The notes: a model not told the origin generated them from the sequence alone. A stretch of 64,000 bases of DNA from Sphingomonadales bacterium (GCA_016872155.1 VHBB01000001.1:253587-317586), one strand, 5' to 3'; positions 43,315-52,960 are shown, numbered from the stretch's first letter. Numbers and translations are program-made.

Positions 43315-44126
43315 ATATTCATTTTGCTTTTGTACACTTGTCCGGCCCCGAGCAGTGTAAAGGGTTTAAACACCCGACCCCATTCTTTTTTTTGTTGTTC
43401 CCATGCTGCGGGATCAAAAATTAGGAGGTAAGAATTTCCTGCCACGCCAATGCTATCTCCTTCTACTATGGCAGCGGTCGCCTCATCGAGTGCAATGCCA
43501 AGATGATCGGGATATTGCTCGATTACGGGTATCAAATCAAATTGCCGATTTCTTACCAATACGTGTTGGTCAATGGCGGTACGCTGCATAAATGCGAATC
43601 CAGATTTGAATGTAGTGGGAGTGTGGGGTGATTTGCGATGATCTCCGCCAATGAGTAGCGATCCCATAATGGTCGCACCGGCGGAGGTGCCCATAATAAC
43701 GCCTCCTCTTTTTAAGAGGCCTATCAATTCGTTATGAATAGCGGTATTGCCATAAATGTCGGCTAAGATCTCTTGATCGCCTCCTCCTAAAAAAACACCT
43801 TTAGCATTTTTGATCTGCTGTAGCATTGCCGAATTGTCGGTTTCCTCTCTTTTTCTTGTATGGACCGTTTGTAGATTCGTAAAACCACGATCACTGAATT
43901 TAAGCAGGTGTTTTCCTTGCTCGATCCATGGTTCATCTCTGGTAGCCGTTGGTATATAGACGATCGGTTGATCCTTACCGCCAATCTTTATTTCAAAAAT
44001 AGTGTAGAGGGTATCTGGAATTGATCCGCCTCCGATAATAATGAGACACCCGGGCTGATAATTGAATTGGGCATCTGCTGAAATAAAAAGAAGAAATACC
44101 GCTAATCCTAAAAATGCTCTTTTCAT
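43278..44126 (-). CDS. cyanophycinase-like S51 family peptidase, secreted
   Basis: A 282-residue serine peptidase of family S51, with an N-terminal signal (AFLGLAVFLLFISADA). Seen are LIIIGGGSIPDTLY, the IPTATRDEPW loop, GVFLGGGDQEILADI, the nucleophile Ser in GGVIMGTSAGATIMG, and the late LGIALDEATAAIVEG. Cyanophycinases split the Asp-Arg polymer cyanophycin extracellularly. Many Bacteroidota homologues act on other acidic peptides, so the substrate is open. The gene overlaps the DinB gene by 37 bp. Confidence 0.87.
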   Translation of the reverse strand: MKRAFLGLAVFLLFISADAQFNYQPGCLIIIGGGSIPDTLYTIFEIKIGGKDQPIVYIPTATRDEPWIEQGKHLLKFSDRGFTNLQTVHTRKREETDNSAMLQQIKNAKGVFLGGGDQEILADIYGNTAIHNELIGLLKRGGVIMGTSAGATIMGSLLIGGDHRKSPHTPTTFKSGFAFMQRTAIDQHVLVRNRQFDLIPVIEQYPDHLGIALDEATAAIVEGDSIGVAGNSYLLIFDPAAWEQQKKEWGRVFKPFTLLGAGQVYKSKMNIWNKTSAIRSDE

Positions 44127-44143
44127 AGGGCAGCCCTGTTTTG

Positions 44144-46120
44144 TTATTTTAAATATTTACCAAACCATTCCAAATGTTTATGGTGCCGATGAATAATATA
44201 GCTTGGGATTCTTAATCCATGATGTTGGTTGGGGTAAATGACCAGTTCCGTTGGTATTCCGGTCGATTTGAAGGCCTGATACATTTGTTCGGCTCCTATA
44301 ACCGGCACATTAAAGTCGTCCTCACTGGCCATAAATAGGGTGGGGGTTCTTATGGTCTCTACTTTAAAGAATGGGTAGGAGAGATCTAGCCACTTCTTGG
44401 GATTTTTCCAGGGCTTTCCCAACTCTTCTTCGTACTGTCTAATATATTGGTCAGATCCGTACATCGATAATTGCAAAGAGCTACCCGCACCACTCACTGC
44501 GGCCTTAAATCGTTTATCGGTGGTAATCGTGTAGTTCGTAAGAATACCGCCATAGCTCCAACCGGAAATCCCCAACTTATCGGGGTCGGCATAGCCGGCT
44601 TTAATTAAGTGGTCGGTAACCGCTATAATATCTTTTACCTCTTTATTACCCCAGTCACCTGCAATGCTTTTTGTATAGGCCATGCCCCTACCACTGCTGC
44701 CTCTGTAATTAACAGCGGCTACCGCATAGCCCGCCGCAGATAATATCTGACGGGTCATATCGAAATCAAATTCGTCTTGGGCAACAGGGCCACCATGAAT
44801 ATATAGGATCAATGGTAGCTTACGCGCACTGCTATCGGGCAAGTAAAGGATTCCGGAAACTATATTTTTGTCGGCCGTCTCGCAGCTAAAGCCTTGCACG
44901 TACGAGAGCCGCAGTGGTGCGAGAAACTCTTTGCTAAAAGTTGATATTTTAGTGAAGCGTCCGTTAAATCCGGTGAAAATCTCATTCGGGTTTGTTGAAT
45001 TGCTAAATAAGCAAACCATACGACCATCGAGTCCGATCTCTAACGAAGAAAACGCCCCTTCTTCGTTCGTAATAAAAGAATGATTGTTTACTGCCAATGA
45101 AAACTGAAGGATATTTCTTTTGCGGTCATCTTCTACGACCGCGTAAATGAATTTGCTATCTGGCGACCAGGTGGCATTGCTAATCGAGCGATCGAGCGTA
45201 TTCGATATATACCTTGTCGCTTTAGTGTTACGATCGAATAACCAGAGTTGAGCCTGTTCGTACATATTAAAGCCACTCACGGTGGTCGATTGTGTATACG
45301 ATAGGTAGTTACCATCGGGGCTAAAACGAGGTAGTCCGTTTTCTCCGGGGTATGTGCTGACTCTTTCTGTCACTCTATTCTGCAGGTCATGAATAAATAC
45401 ATCCGTGTTTTCGTTCTGGTCAGGGTCTTCGGTTGTATTGCTTAAGAAAGCGATATATTTTCCATCATTGCTAATTACAGCATTCGTTTCGTTATAGCTT
45501 CCCTTTGTTAGGGTATCAATTTTTTTCGATTCTATGTTAAAAACGTACAAATGTGTCTTTCGTTCATCAAGATACCCCTCGCTATCATTTTTAAAAGCAT
45601 AGCGCTTGATCTCGTAGGGTTTTCTAATCTTCGTTTTTGCCGTATCGGCAGTAGAGGCCTCTCGGATCTCCATTAAAATGCGATTTCCGTCCGGAAACCA
45701 GCGGTAAGCAGAAAGTTCGCCTTTAACCTTCGTAAGCTGTATAGGTTCGCCCCCTTTACGATTCATCAGAAAAATTTGTGAACCACTTTCATCGGATTTT
45801 CCTTTCGACAGAAATGAAATGTATTTATTATCGGGGCTCCACTGCGGTTGACCGATACCTTTGGTTTGTTCAGACAGTTGTATACTTTCTTTTCCCTCAA
45901 CATCCATCATATAGAGTTTGCTGTCGTAACCATCTTTTGAAGAATCGGTCTTAGCGTGATTGTATAAGATCCATTTTGCGTCGGGAGAAAGTTTTACCGA
46001 CGAAACCGAATAAAACCGCCATACATCTTCGGGTTTGATCGGCCTTTTCGAAGGCTCTTGTGCAAAACAAAACGAGGTTAAACAAACCAGCGAGATCGCG
46101 TAAAAAAGTCGAGCAGACAT
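44144..46120 (-). CDS. S9 family (prolyl oligopeptidase-type) peptidase, secreted
   Basis: A 658-residue serine peptidase with an N-terminal signal (AISLVCLTSFCFAQ). The first 400 residues are a TolB/DPP4-like beta propeller with repeats such as SPDAKWILYNH, SPDNKYISFLSK, SNDGKYIAFLSN and SPDGNYLSYTQ. The catalytic domain has the nucleophile Ser in ISGWSYGGILTNY, Asp in SEDDFNVPV and His in NQHHGLRIPSYI. It probably trims peptides in the periplasm. It is 17 bp upstream of the cyanophycinase-like gene, so the two exported peptidases are probably cotranscribed. Confidence 0.9.
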   Translation of the reverse strand: MSARLFYAISLVCLTSFCFAQEPSKRPIKPEDVWRFYSVSSVKLSPDAKWILYNHAKTDSSKDGYDSKLYMMDVEGKESIQLSEQTKGIGQPQWSPDNKYISFLSKGKSDESGSQIFLMNRKGGEPIQLTKVKGELSAYRWFPDGNRILMEIREASTADTAKTKIRKPYEIKRYAFKNDSEGYLDERKTHLYVFNIESKKIDTLTKGSYNETNAVISNDGKYIAFLSNTTEDPDQNENTDVFIHDLQNRVTERVSTYPGENGLPRFSPDGNYLSYTQSTTVSGFNMYEQAQLWLFDRNTKATRYISNTLDRSISNATWSPDSKFIYAVVEDDRKRNILQFSLAVNNHSFITNEEGAFSSLEIGLDGRMVCLFSNSTNPNEIFTGFNGRFTKISTFSKEFLAPLRLSYVQGFSCETADKNIVSGILYLPDSSARKLPLILYIHGGPVAQDEFDFDMTRQILSAAGYAVAAVNYRGSSGRGMAYTKSIAGDWGNKEVKDIIAVTDHLIKAGYADPDKLGISGWSYGGILTNYTITTDKRFKAAVSGAGSSLQLSMYGSDQYIRQYEEELGKPWKNPKKWLDLSYPFFKVETIRTPTLFMASEDDFNVPVIGAEQMYQAFKSTGIPTELVIYPNQHHGLRIPSYIIHRHHKHLEWFGKYLK

Positions 46121-46171
46121 ACAGATTAGTTTTGTGTGAATCTACAACATTCAAAAGATTCTGATCCGATT

Positions 46172-46201
46172 TTTGGTTCTTAATTACCAGACCTATCTTT
46201 G
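46172..46201 (+). promoter_or_regulatory. consensus Bacteroidota promoter
   Basis: TTTG at 46172-46175 and TATCTTTG at 46194-46201 are separated by 18 bp, an exact fit to the TTTG-N(17-23)-TAnnTTTG promoter. It ends 9 bp before the methyltransferase ATG at 46211. It is the cleanest promoter seen in the window. Confidence 0.65.
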
Positions 46202-46210
46202 AAATAAGCC

Positions 46211-46864
46211 ATGCCTACCCTTACCACTATTTTTATCAAGCCTTTAATGAATCGGTTTCGCCGTCGCCGCTTTCGCTTTTTTTTAGCGTGCATAAACGAT
46301 TTGCCGAGACCATTGACCATTCTTGATATCGGGGGTACAGAAGCGTATTGGAATCAGGTCGGTTTGTCTGCGCAAGGCATACAGGTTATCTTACTGAATC
46401 TGACCGAAGTTCCAGTGGTCAATGCGAACCAATTTCGTTCCGTTAGCGGAACGGCAACAGATCTAAGCAGCTGGTCCGACCAATCGGTCGATCTTATTTT
46501 CTCCAATTCTGTCATTGAACATTTGTTCAATTGGAGTCAGCAACAAAAAATGGCCCAAGAAGTACAGCGAGTCGGCAAATCATTCTTTATACAGACCCCT
46601 AACTATTATTTTCCTATTGAGCCGCATTGGCTGTTTCCGTTCTTTCAATTTTTGCCGCGTGCCTGGCGCATTGCGTTGACCCGATTGGCCTCGTGGGGAC
46701 ATATGCCAGCCTGTACTACTATCGAAGAGGCCTCTTTGTTGGTTGATGAGGTTAGATTATTGACGCCTTCTGAAATGAAAACACTTTTTCTGGGCGCTTC
46801 GCTTTATAAAGAAAGATGGTGTGGGCTGGTAAAGTCGATATCGGCGTACTTTATTCTCAGGTAG
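46211..46864 (+). CDS. class I SAM-dependent methyltransferase
   Basis: A 217-residue methyltransferase with a Rossmann core. Motif I is ILDIGGTEAYWNQVG, and the post-motif region FRSVSGTATDLSSWSDQSVDLIFSNSVIEHLFN carries the usual VDLIxSxxVIEH block. LFPFFQFLPRAWRIALTRL is a helical lid. Such enzymes often modify small molecules or lipids, but the substrate is not readable. It is a single gene under the promoter just upstream and converges with the MBL-fold gene (8-bp overlap). Confidence 0.82.
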   Translation: MPTLTTIFIKPLMNRFRRRRFRFFLACINDLPRPLTILDIGGTEAYWNQVGLSAQGIQVILLNLTEVPVVNANQFRSVSGTATDLSSWSDQSVDLIFSNSVIEHLFNWSQQQKMAQEVQRVGKSFFIQTPNYYFPIEPHWLFPFFQFLPRAWRIALTRLASWGHMPACTTIEEASLLVDEVRLLTPSEMKTLFLGASLYKERWCGLVKSISAYFILR

Positions 46865-47543
46865 AAAATCTATTAACACCGTACCATTTAGTTACATCTT
46901 TTGCTTTTAACGGCCCTCCATGTCCAACCCAGTAACGCTGCGCCGGCCTGGTTAAAATATTCTCTATCGAGCTGTGGAGCAGGGGGCGATCTTCTATAAA
47001 GTAGTGATAGTCGGGTAGCGTCGGAAAGAACAGTCCACCCAACCATCCTCCCATCAACAGGTCGCCAATTATCATATCACCATTATCAAACCCAATGGAG
47101 ACGCTGCCCATCGAATGCCCAGGGGTATGTACTAGGGTAGCATCGATCCCAAAACTGCTTAAATCTTTCATGCTGTCTACTAAATAGTCAGGAGTAAAAG
47201 GGGCGTATGGTTTGTCTACAAAAGGCACTAAGATCTTAGAGAAAACTGTGGTGGTGGCAATGGGCCCATTACTCCCCGTGGTAACCATTTTTAAATCACC
47301 ACTATGTAATGCGGTAGGTATGTTGCACTGGTCAAGCAATTCCCTTGTGCTACCGCAGTGATCGGAATGACCATGTGTGTGTAGAATAAGCGAAATATCA
47401 CGAAGCTCTACGTTGTGCTTATGTAGAAATCGGATAATCTTTTTTCCTTCTCCCGGGCTACCCGTATCGATCAATATATTGACAGCCCCCTTAACCAGAT
47501 ACGAATTAGAGATCGATAGAGGTATTTGATGAATGACGGTCAT
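46857..47543 (-). CDS. MBL-fold metallo-hydrolase
   Basis: A 228-residue metallo-beta-lactamase-fold hydrolase. The zinc motif HTHGHSDHCGS (HxHxDH), the later VHTPGHSMGSVSIG, the metal Asp in DMIIGDLLMGG, and the final His in VGHGGPLKAKDV are all in place. Members include glyoxalase II and lactonases. The substrate is not specified by any recognised insert. It overlaps the convergent methyltransferase gene by 8 bp. Confidence 0.87.
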   Translation of the reverse strand: MTVIHQIPLSISNSYLVKGAVNILIDTGSPGEGKKIIRFLHKHNVELRDISLILHTHGHSDHCGSTRELLDQCNIPTALHSGDLKMVTTGSNGPIATTTVFSKILVPFVDKPYAPFTPDYLVDSMKDLSSFGIDATLVHTPGHSMGSVSIGFDNGDMIIGDLLMGGWLGGLFFPTLPDYHYFIEDRPLLHSSIENILTRPAQRYWVGHGGPLKAKDVTKWYGVNRFST

Positions 47544-47688
47544 TTTCTAAAAGCCGAACGTATCGCAAAAGCAAGCAGAAAAAGTTTTTTCATATGTAGG
47601 GGGTTAGTATAATAAATGTACCTTTTTTCAATTAAAAGAGCCCTTAATCATTCTATTATTTTGAATAAACGAATGTTTGTTTTAATGC

Positions 47689-49035
47689 TCAAACCAGCTG
47701 TACCAACGAAGCGGACTTTTTCAGTACGGCTTCATCGAGCGAATGATCCTGAAGCTTGCCTTTTATAAAGTCTTCATAGGCGCTCATATCAAAATGACCA
47801 TGCCCGCAGAGGTTAAATAAAATGACGCGCTCATCTCCGTTCTCATTGGCCTCTTTGGCTTCTCTTATTACCTGCGCAATGGCATGATTGGCTTCGGGAG
47901 CCGGTAAAATCCCCTCTGTTTTGGCAAAGAGTAGTCCAGACTCAAAACACTCCAGTTGTTGTAGAGCAACCGCCCCAATTTGTCCTTTATTTAAAAGGTG
48001 GCTACAAAGTGCACTTGCTCCGTGGTACCGAAGTCCGCCCGCATGCAAACCCGGCGGCATAAACTCATGCCCGAGGCTATACATGGGCAATAACGGGGTG
48101 AATCCTGCCGAATCGCCGTAGTCATATCCAAAGACGCCTCTAGTTAACTTAGGGCAAGAAGCGGGTTCTACCGCAATGGCTCTTACTTTTTTACCACCGC
48201 GGAGCATTTCACCAACAAATGGGAACGAAAGTCCTGCAAAATTCGAACCGCCTCCCAGCGGTGCAATTACCACATCGGGATAGTCGTTTGCCAACTCAAA
48301 TTGTTTTAGGGCCTCTTGACCAATTACAGTTTGATGCAGTAAAACGTGGTTTAGAACGCTTCCAAGTGCATAGTGCGCATCGTTGTCCTGAACAGCCACT
48401 TCTACCGCCTCGCTTATAGCTATCCCCAGCGATCCAAGCGAGACCGGATCTATCTCGAGTTGTCCGCGTCCTACTTGTGTTCGAGTGCTGGGAGAAGGAA
48501 ACACGTTTGCGCCGAAGGTTTCCATGATCAACTTTCTGTACGGTTTTTGGTCGTAACTGCCTCTTACCATATACACTTCGCATTGTAAGCCAAACTGGGC
48601 GCAGGCAAAACTGAGTGCGGTGCCCCATTGCCCGGCCCCGGTTTCTGTCACGATCTTTTTTATTCCTTCTTGATAGTTGTAGAATGCCTGCGCGATCGCT
48701 GTATTGGTTTTGTGAGAGCCACTAGGGCTACTCCCTTCGTATTTGTAGTAAATTCTGGCTTTTGTTTTTAATGCTTTTTCTAATCTTTTGGCCCGTACCA
48801 GCGGACTCGGCCTGTATAGTTGATAAAGTTCACGTACTTCTTTCGGGATTTCGATAAAGCGCTCCGTACTCACCTCTTGTTTGATCAGCTCCATTGGAAA
48901 TAACGGCGTAAGATCTTGGGGTCCCACCGGTTGTTTTGTTTGTGGGTGTAGCGGCGGTAATAAGGGCTCGGTAAGATCTGCAGCAATATTGTAATAGTCC
49001 TTAGGGGCTTGATCGGTAGATAAATAGTATTTCAT
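47689..49035 (-). CDS. TrpB-like (TrpB2) PLP-dependent tryptophan synthase beta chain
   Basis: A 448-residue PLP enzyme of the TrpB2 type, which joins indole and serine to make tryptophan. The PLP Lys is in SPSGSHKTNTAIAQ. KIVTETGAGQWGTALSFACAQFG and the PLP phosphate loop PLGGGSNFAGL are canonical. The length and the insert in the N-terminal part (EVRELYQLYRPSPLVRA) mark TrpB2 rather than TrpB1. No trpA is adjacent. A Trp-rich leader peptide and an attenuator lie just upstream, which is good evidence that the gene is controlled by tryptophan supply and works in Trp synthesis. Confidence 0.93.
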   Translation of the reverse strand: MKYYLSTDQAPKDYYNIAADLTEPLLPPLHPQTKQPVGPQDLTPLFPMELIKQEVSTERFIEIPKEVRELYQLYRPSPLVRAKRLEKALKTKARIYYKYEGSSPSGSHKTNTAIAQAFYNYQEGIKKIVTETGAGQWGTALSFACAQFGLQCEVYMVRGSYDQKPYRKLIMETFGANVFPSPSTRTQVGRGQLEIDPVSLGSLGIAISEAVEVAVQDNDAHYALGSVLNHVLLHQTVIGQEALKQFELANDYPDVVIAPLGGGSNFAGLSFPFVGEMLRGGKKVRAIAVEPASCPKLTRGVFGYDYGDSAGFTPLLPMYSLGHEFMPPGLHAGGLRYHGASALCSHLLNKGQIGAVALQQLECFESGLLFAKTEGILPAPEANHAIAQVIREAKEANENGDERVILFNLCGHGHFDMSAYEDFIKGKLQDHSLDEAVLKKSASLVQLV

Positions 49036-49083
49036 TATAGTAGTTATTGACGTTTAAAATAGTTGTATAAAAATGCGGATAAG

Positions 49084-49114
49084 AAAAAAGGCCTGCCTTA
49101 TAAAAGACAGACCT
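49084..49114 (-). terminator. attenuator terminator in the trpB-like leader
   Basis: On the minus strand AGGTCTGTC (49114-49106) pairs with GGCAGGCCT (49097-49089) over nine base pairs, with two G-U wobbles, and is followed by a run of six T. It lies 49 bp before the trpB-like start. The same GGCAGGCCT occurs earlier in the leader at 49172-49164 and can pair with AGGTCTGTC instead. This gives a 2:3 antiterminator against a 3:4 terminator. Confidence 0.82.
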
Positions 49115-49138
49115 CTTAGTAAGATGGTTATATGGCGA

Positions 49139-49219
49139 TCAACGCCAACGACCACAGCTTCCCAGGCCTGCCCTTGTAGCAAGCCAACGCCAAAAATTCC
49201 ATGTTTGGGAAGTGATCAT
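49139..49219 (-). CDS. Trp-rich leader peptide of a transcription attenuator (trpL-type)
   Basis: A 26-codon reading frame begins at the ATG at 49219 and ends with TGA at 49139. Its translation opens MITSQTWNFWRWLATR, with Trp at positions 7, 10, 12 and 25. Tryptophan is otherwise rare, so a cluster of three Trp codons in six is a classic attenuation signal. The codons lie just before segment 2 (49172-49164), so a ribosome stalled for lack of Trp-tRNA would free segment 2 to pair with segment 3 and stop terminator formation. With Trp plentiful the terminator at 49084-49114 forms. The peptide itself need have no function. Confidence 0.85.
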   Translation of the reverse strand: MITSQTWNFWRWLATRAGLGSCGRWR

Positions 49220-49270
49220 TGATTAATTCAGTGTAAGAAAGTGAAAATAGCAAAAAAATTGAAATTAATA

Positions 49271-49543
49271 CTAGCGCTTACTTATTTTATTGAGAGTTAT
49301 CTGCCGCTGGCGACTACATCTGAAGCGGTCGATCTCAGCACTGCGTTTTTTTAAGTGCTTTTGGCTGACCCCGCTATTGACCCGCTCTCTCCAAAGACGA
49401 AAGCTACTGCCTTTAAGTCGTTGACGCATCAGTTTGATTACTTCCGCTTCCGTTAAACCGAATTGAAATAAGATAGCCTCGAAGGGGGTTCGGTCTTCCC
49501 AGGCCATTTCGATGATGCGGTCTTTGTCTGTGGCGGAGAGCAT
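49271..49543 (-). CDS. TIGR03643 family small protein
   Basis: A 90-residue protein of a conserved small family without known function. The core DRIIEMAWEDRTPFEAILFQ then FGLTEAEVIKLMRQRLKGSS, followed by FRLWRERVN, is characteristic and resembles a helix-turn-helix. The C-terminal tail beyond that point is basic (KHLKKRSAEIDRFRCSRQRQ) and longer than usual. It lies upstream of the Trp leader on the same strand, with about 50 bp between them. Confidence 0.8.
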   Translation of the reverse strand: MLSATDKDRIIEMAWEDRTPFEAILFQFGLTEAEVIKLMRQRLKGSSFRLWRERVNSGVSQKHLKKRSAEIDRFRCSRQRQITLNKISKR

Positions 49544-49762
49544 AAACTACTTTACAAACCCCAACAGAAAAAGTTGAAATTCGGGGCTGAACATGGGGCC
49601 AGAGGCCCTTGACAGGGTTTAGTAAGGCGCAAATAGTGCTTAATCGATGCAGCATAATTGGGCCAAATCTTGACATACAATAAACCAGATTATTACCAGT
49701 TTGTTGTGTATTTGTTACAGCTTTTAAGTTTTGTTTATACTTTATATAAATCTTTTAAACAA

Positions 49763-52700
49763 ATGCCTATGCGACAGTTAGTCTTTTTGATGGCCGCTCT
49801 ATGTTTAAGCGGTTCTGTTTTGCTTGCTCAAAACAAGGTCCTGACCGGCAAGGTCACGGATGAGAGTACCGGTTCTCCGCTTGCCGGGGTTTCCGTACTG
49901 GTCAAAGGTTCTGCTTCCGGAACCACTTCTAAAGAAGATGGTTCTTTTCAGATTACCGTTTCTGAAAAAGCACGCACACTTGTATTTTCTTACGTTAACT
50001 TTTCTACCAAAGAGGTTGCCATCGAGGGCAAATCAACTTTTGCCGTGCAGCTGCTCAATGATGAGAAAGCCATGCAAGAAGTGGTAGTGGTAGGATTTGG
50101 TACACAGCGTCGTCGTGATGTGACCTCCTCCATTGCCACCATTAGTTCTGACAAAATCAAGAACATCCCGGTGCAAACCTTCGAACAGGCACTTAGCGGT
50201 AAGGCCGCGGGATTGAACGTGACCCTCCCCAATGGGGTATTGGGTAATCCTCCTGTGGTAAGGGTGCGTGGGGTAAACTCTATTCAGGGTTCCTCTTTTC
50301 CACTTGTTTTGATTGATGGGGTACCCGCTTTTACAGGAGACATCAGTACCAACCTAAGCGCCAATAACGCATTGGGTAATTTGAATCCTGCCGATATCGA
50401 AGACATTCAAATTTTAAAAGATGCCGCCGCCGCTGCTATCTATGGAAGCCGCGCCGCTAATGGGGTCATGCTTATTACTACCAAAAAAGGGAAGTCTGGA
50501 AAAGCTAAAGTTAATTATGATACATGGGTAGGATGGACCAAGCCGTTCCGCTTGTATGATGTGCTAGATGCTAGGGATTATGTTGATATTAAAAACGAGG
50601 CGGTCAGAAACTTGAATGCCCCCGTGTTTACTGGACATGTGGCAGGTTCTCCTTTGTTTTTTTTGGACACCATCAATGGTAAAGTGGTAGATACGCGCTG
50701 GAATGACGAAGTGTATCAAACCGGATTCCAACACAATCATAATATCAGTATCTCTGGTGCTAACGCCGGAACACGCTATTATTTTAGTACTAACTACACG
50801 AACCAAGAGGGAATGATCCAGACCAACACCTTCGAGCGTATGCAGATGCGCATGAATGTGGATCAAAAGGTCAACAACTGGTTCAGTATGGGGGGTAATC
50901 TAAACTTTAGCCGCGTTGAAACGGGTTCTCCAAGTACAGGTTCCTTACCCGGTACCCCTTTTAACACGGCTGGGGTAGCTCGCTTGGCCTTCTTGACCTC
51001 GCCTAATCTTTCTCCTTACCTGGCTGATGGTCGCTATAATATCCGCGGTATTGACAATCCTACACAGCGCAACTCATTCAACTCTTTGGGGCTGGGCCGT
51101 AACCTTGTCCAGACTGGTTTGGTAAACCCCGCTTTGCTGCGCGACCTAAACCGAATTAACTCATTAGTTGATCAGTTTCAAGCCAACGTGTATGCAGAAA
51201 TAAAGCTATCACCTGATCTTACCTTCCGTTCACAATACGGCGTCAACTGGCAACGTACCGAAGACAAAACCTTCTATAATGCTTTGCATGGCGATGGTAT
51301 CGGATCTCCCTCTACCACTTCTGATGATGGAAGTGCTTTTAACATCACTGGTCGTTATGAGATCGGTAACTTTCAGAATTTCATCACCTATAATAAAACC
51401 ATTAAAGGCAATCACAATTTAAATGTGACGGTGGGTTCCGAAGAGCAAAAAACAATCGTTGATCGTTGGGGTGGTTCTAGAAGCGGCCTCACTGACGAAT
51501 TTTATAATGAGTATCAGGGAAGCTATACCATCAATAATAACCCTGTTGGTAATGCCTTGACCGAAAACTATCTTCTCTCTTTCCTTAGCCGTGTTAACTA
51601 TAACTTCAAGAATCGCTATTTCTTAGGTCTGACCGGCCGTCGTGACGGTTATTCGGCATTTGCCGAAGGGAAAAAATGGGGTAACTTCTTTGGTGTTTCC
51701 GGAGGATGGAACATCTCTGACGAAAAATTCTTTGAAGGCGCTAAGAAAGTGTTCAATATGCTTCGATTACGCGGTAGCTACGGCCAAGTAGGTAATCTTG
51801 CGGCTGTGGGCAACTTCGCGAGTCTTTCAACCTTCGGATCTTCTCAATACGGTTTAGGATATCCCACCCTTTTCTTTAGCCAGGCTGGCAACCAGGATTT
51901 GACTTGGGAAACCAGTACTAAATTTGATGTAGGATTCCAGTTTAGTGTACTTAACGATCGTATTAGTGGTGAAATTAGCTACTATAATACCGATCTTTCG
52001 AATTTGATCATCAATCGTCCACTTCCTACCAGCATGGGAGTGCCTGGTAACTCTATTCAAGCTAACGCTGCCAGTATGTACAATCGTGGTATAGAGTTAA
52101 CCTTAAATGCAAAGGTGATTGACAAGAAAGATTTTGTATGGAATACGAGCTTTAACATTACTACGCAGAAAAATGAAGTAACAGCTCTTGCTCCTGGCGT
52201 TCCGGAGATAATTGGTACTACGCAACTGGAGCGTGCTAACCTTACGGTAGTAGGTAAGCCCATTGGATCTTTCTATGTAGTTCGTACCGGTGGTGTTGAT
52301 CCTCAAACTGGTCAGCGCATATTTATTAATCGAGCCGGAGAGAAGGTCTTTTTCGACTTTGCCCGCCCTATCGCCAGTCGCTGGCAGCTCGCTGATGGTA
52401 CAAACGCAACTGCTTTAGGTATTGCGTCTGATGGTGTCTTTGCCGGAAGTGCGCTTCCTACTGCTTACGGCGGATTTATCAATAACTTCTACTACAAAGG
52501 ACTTGATCTGACCATCGATGCCTTTTATAGCATCGGCAACTATGTTTACTTCGGATCACGTGCCGGTATGCTTGATCAACGGTTCTGGAATAATTTCCAA
52601 GAAGTAAAAAATCGTTGGACTAAGCCCGGTGATAATGCCGATATTCCCCGTATCGTCTATGGAGATAATATTTCTAATGGTTCAGCATTCCCTATTGATC

Positions 52701-52960
52701 AGAATCTATTCAAAGGAGATTTTCTACGTGTTCGCAGCATAGCCTTAGGATACACGCTGCCAAACAAGATCATGCAAAATCTTAAGTTATCAAGCGTCCG
52801 AGTCTATACACAGTTACTCAATCCATTTATTATTACGGCTTATCCCGGTATCGATCCTGAAATCTCAGTGAATGGTAACTCGGCTTTAACCCCGGGCGTA
52901 GATCGTAATACCGTAGGGCAGGCACGTACTATTACATTCGGCGTAAATGTTGGATTCTAA
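49763..52960 (+). CDS. SusC/RagA-family TonB-dependent outer-membrane transporter
   Basis: A SusC-type nutrient importer of the outer membrane, powered by TonB. The ATG at 49763 (or 49769) gives a signal peptide (QLVFLMAALCLSGSVLLAQ); the frame extends upstream to 49658 but that part is not signal-like. A carboxypeptidase-like CNA-B plug extension follows (LTGKVTDESTGSPLAGVSVLVKG). Then come the TonB box region (EVVVVGFGTQRRRDVTSS), the plug (VRVRGVNSIQGSSFPLVLIDGVP; ILKDAAAAAIYGSRAANGV) and a long barrel ending in GQARTITFGVNVGF. About 1,065 residues. SusD follows after 19 bp. No sigma/anti-sigma pair or enzymes flank it, so the substrate is unknown. Confidence 0.95.
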   Translation: MPMRQLVFLMAALCLSGSVLLAQNKVLTGKVTDESTGSPLAGVSVLVKGSASGTTSKEDGSFQITVSEKARTLVFSYVNFSTKEVAIEGKSTFAVQLLNDEKAMQEVVVVGFGTQRRRDVTSSIATISSDKIKNIPVQTFEQALSGKAAGLNVTLPNGVLGNPPVVRVRGVNSIQGSSFPLVLIDGVPAFTGDISTNLSANNALGNLNPADIEDIQILKDAAAAAIYGSRAANGVMLITTKKGKSGKAKVNYDTWVGWTKPFRLYDVLDARDYVDIKNEAVRNLNAPVFTGHVAGSPLFFLDTINGKVVDTRWNDEVYQTGFQHNHNISISGANAGTRYYFSTNYTNQEGMIQTNTFERMQMRMNVDQKVNNWFSMGGNLNFSRVETGSPSTGSLPGTPFNTAGVARLAFLTSPNLSPYLADGRYNIRGIDNPTQRNSFNSLGLGRNLVQTGLVNPALLRDLNRINSLVDQFQANVYAEIKLSPDLTFRSQYGVNWQRTEDKTFYNALHGDGIGSPSTTSDDGSAFNITGRYEIGNFQNFITYNKTIKGNHNLNVTVGSEEQKTIVDRWGGSRSGLTDEFYNEYQGSYTINNNPVGNALTENYLLSFLSRVNYNFKNRYFLGLTGRRDGYSAFAEGKKWGNFFGVSGGWNISDEKFFEGAKKVFNMLRLRGSYGQVGNLAAVGNFASLSTFGSSQYGLGYPTLFFSQAGNQDLTWETSTKFDVGFQFSVLNDRISGEISYYNTDLSNLIINRPLPTSMGVPGNSIQANAASMYNRGIELTLNAKVIDKKDFVWNTSFNITTQKNEVTALAPGVPEIIGTTQLERANLTVVGKPIGSFYVVRTGGVDPQTGQRIFINRAGEKVFFDFARPIASRWQLADGTNATALGIASDGVFAGSALPTAYGGFINNFYYKGLDLTIDAFYSIGNYVYFGSRAGMLDQRFWNNFQEVKNRWTKPGDNADIPRIVYGDNISNGSAFPIDQNLFKGDFLRVRSIALGYTLPNKIMQNLKLSSVRVYTQLLNPFIITAYPGIDPEISVNGNSALTPGVDRNTVGQARTITFGVNVGF

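Noticed and set aside
49141..49198. Alternative 24-residue leader frame starting at an ATG near 49203
   Set aside because: It has only one Trp codon and that lies after the antiterminator segment, so it does not fit attenuation. The frame starting at 49219 has the Trp cluster in the right place.
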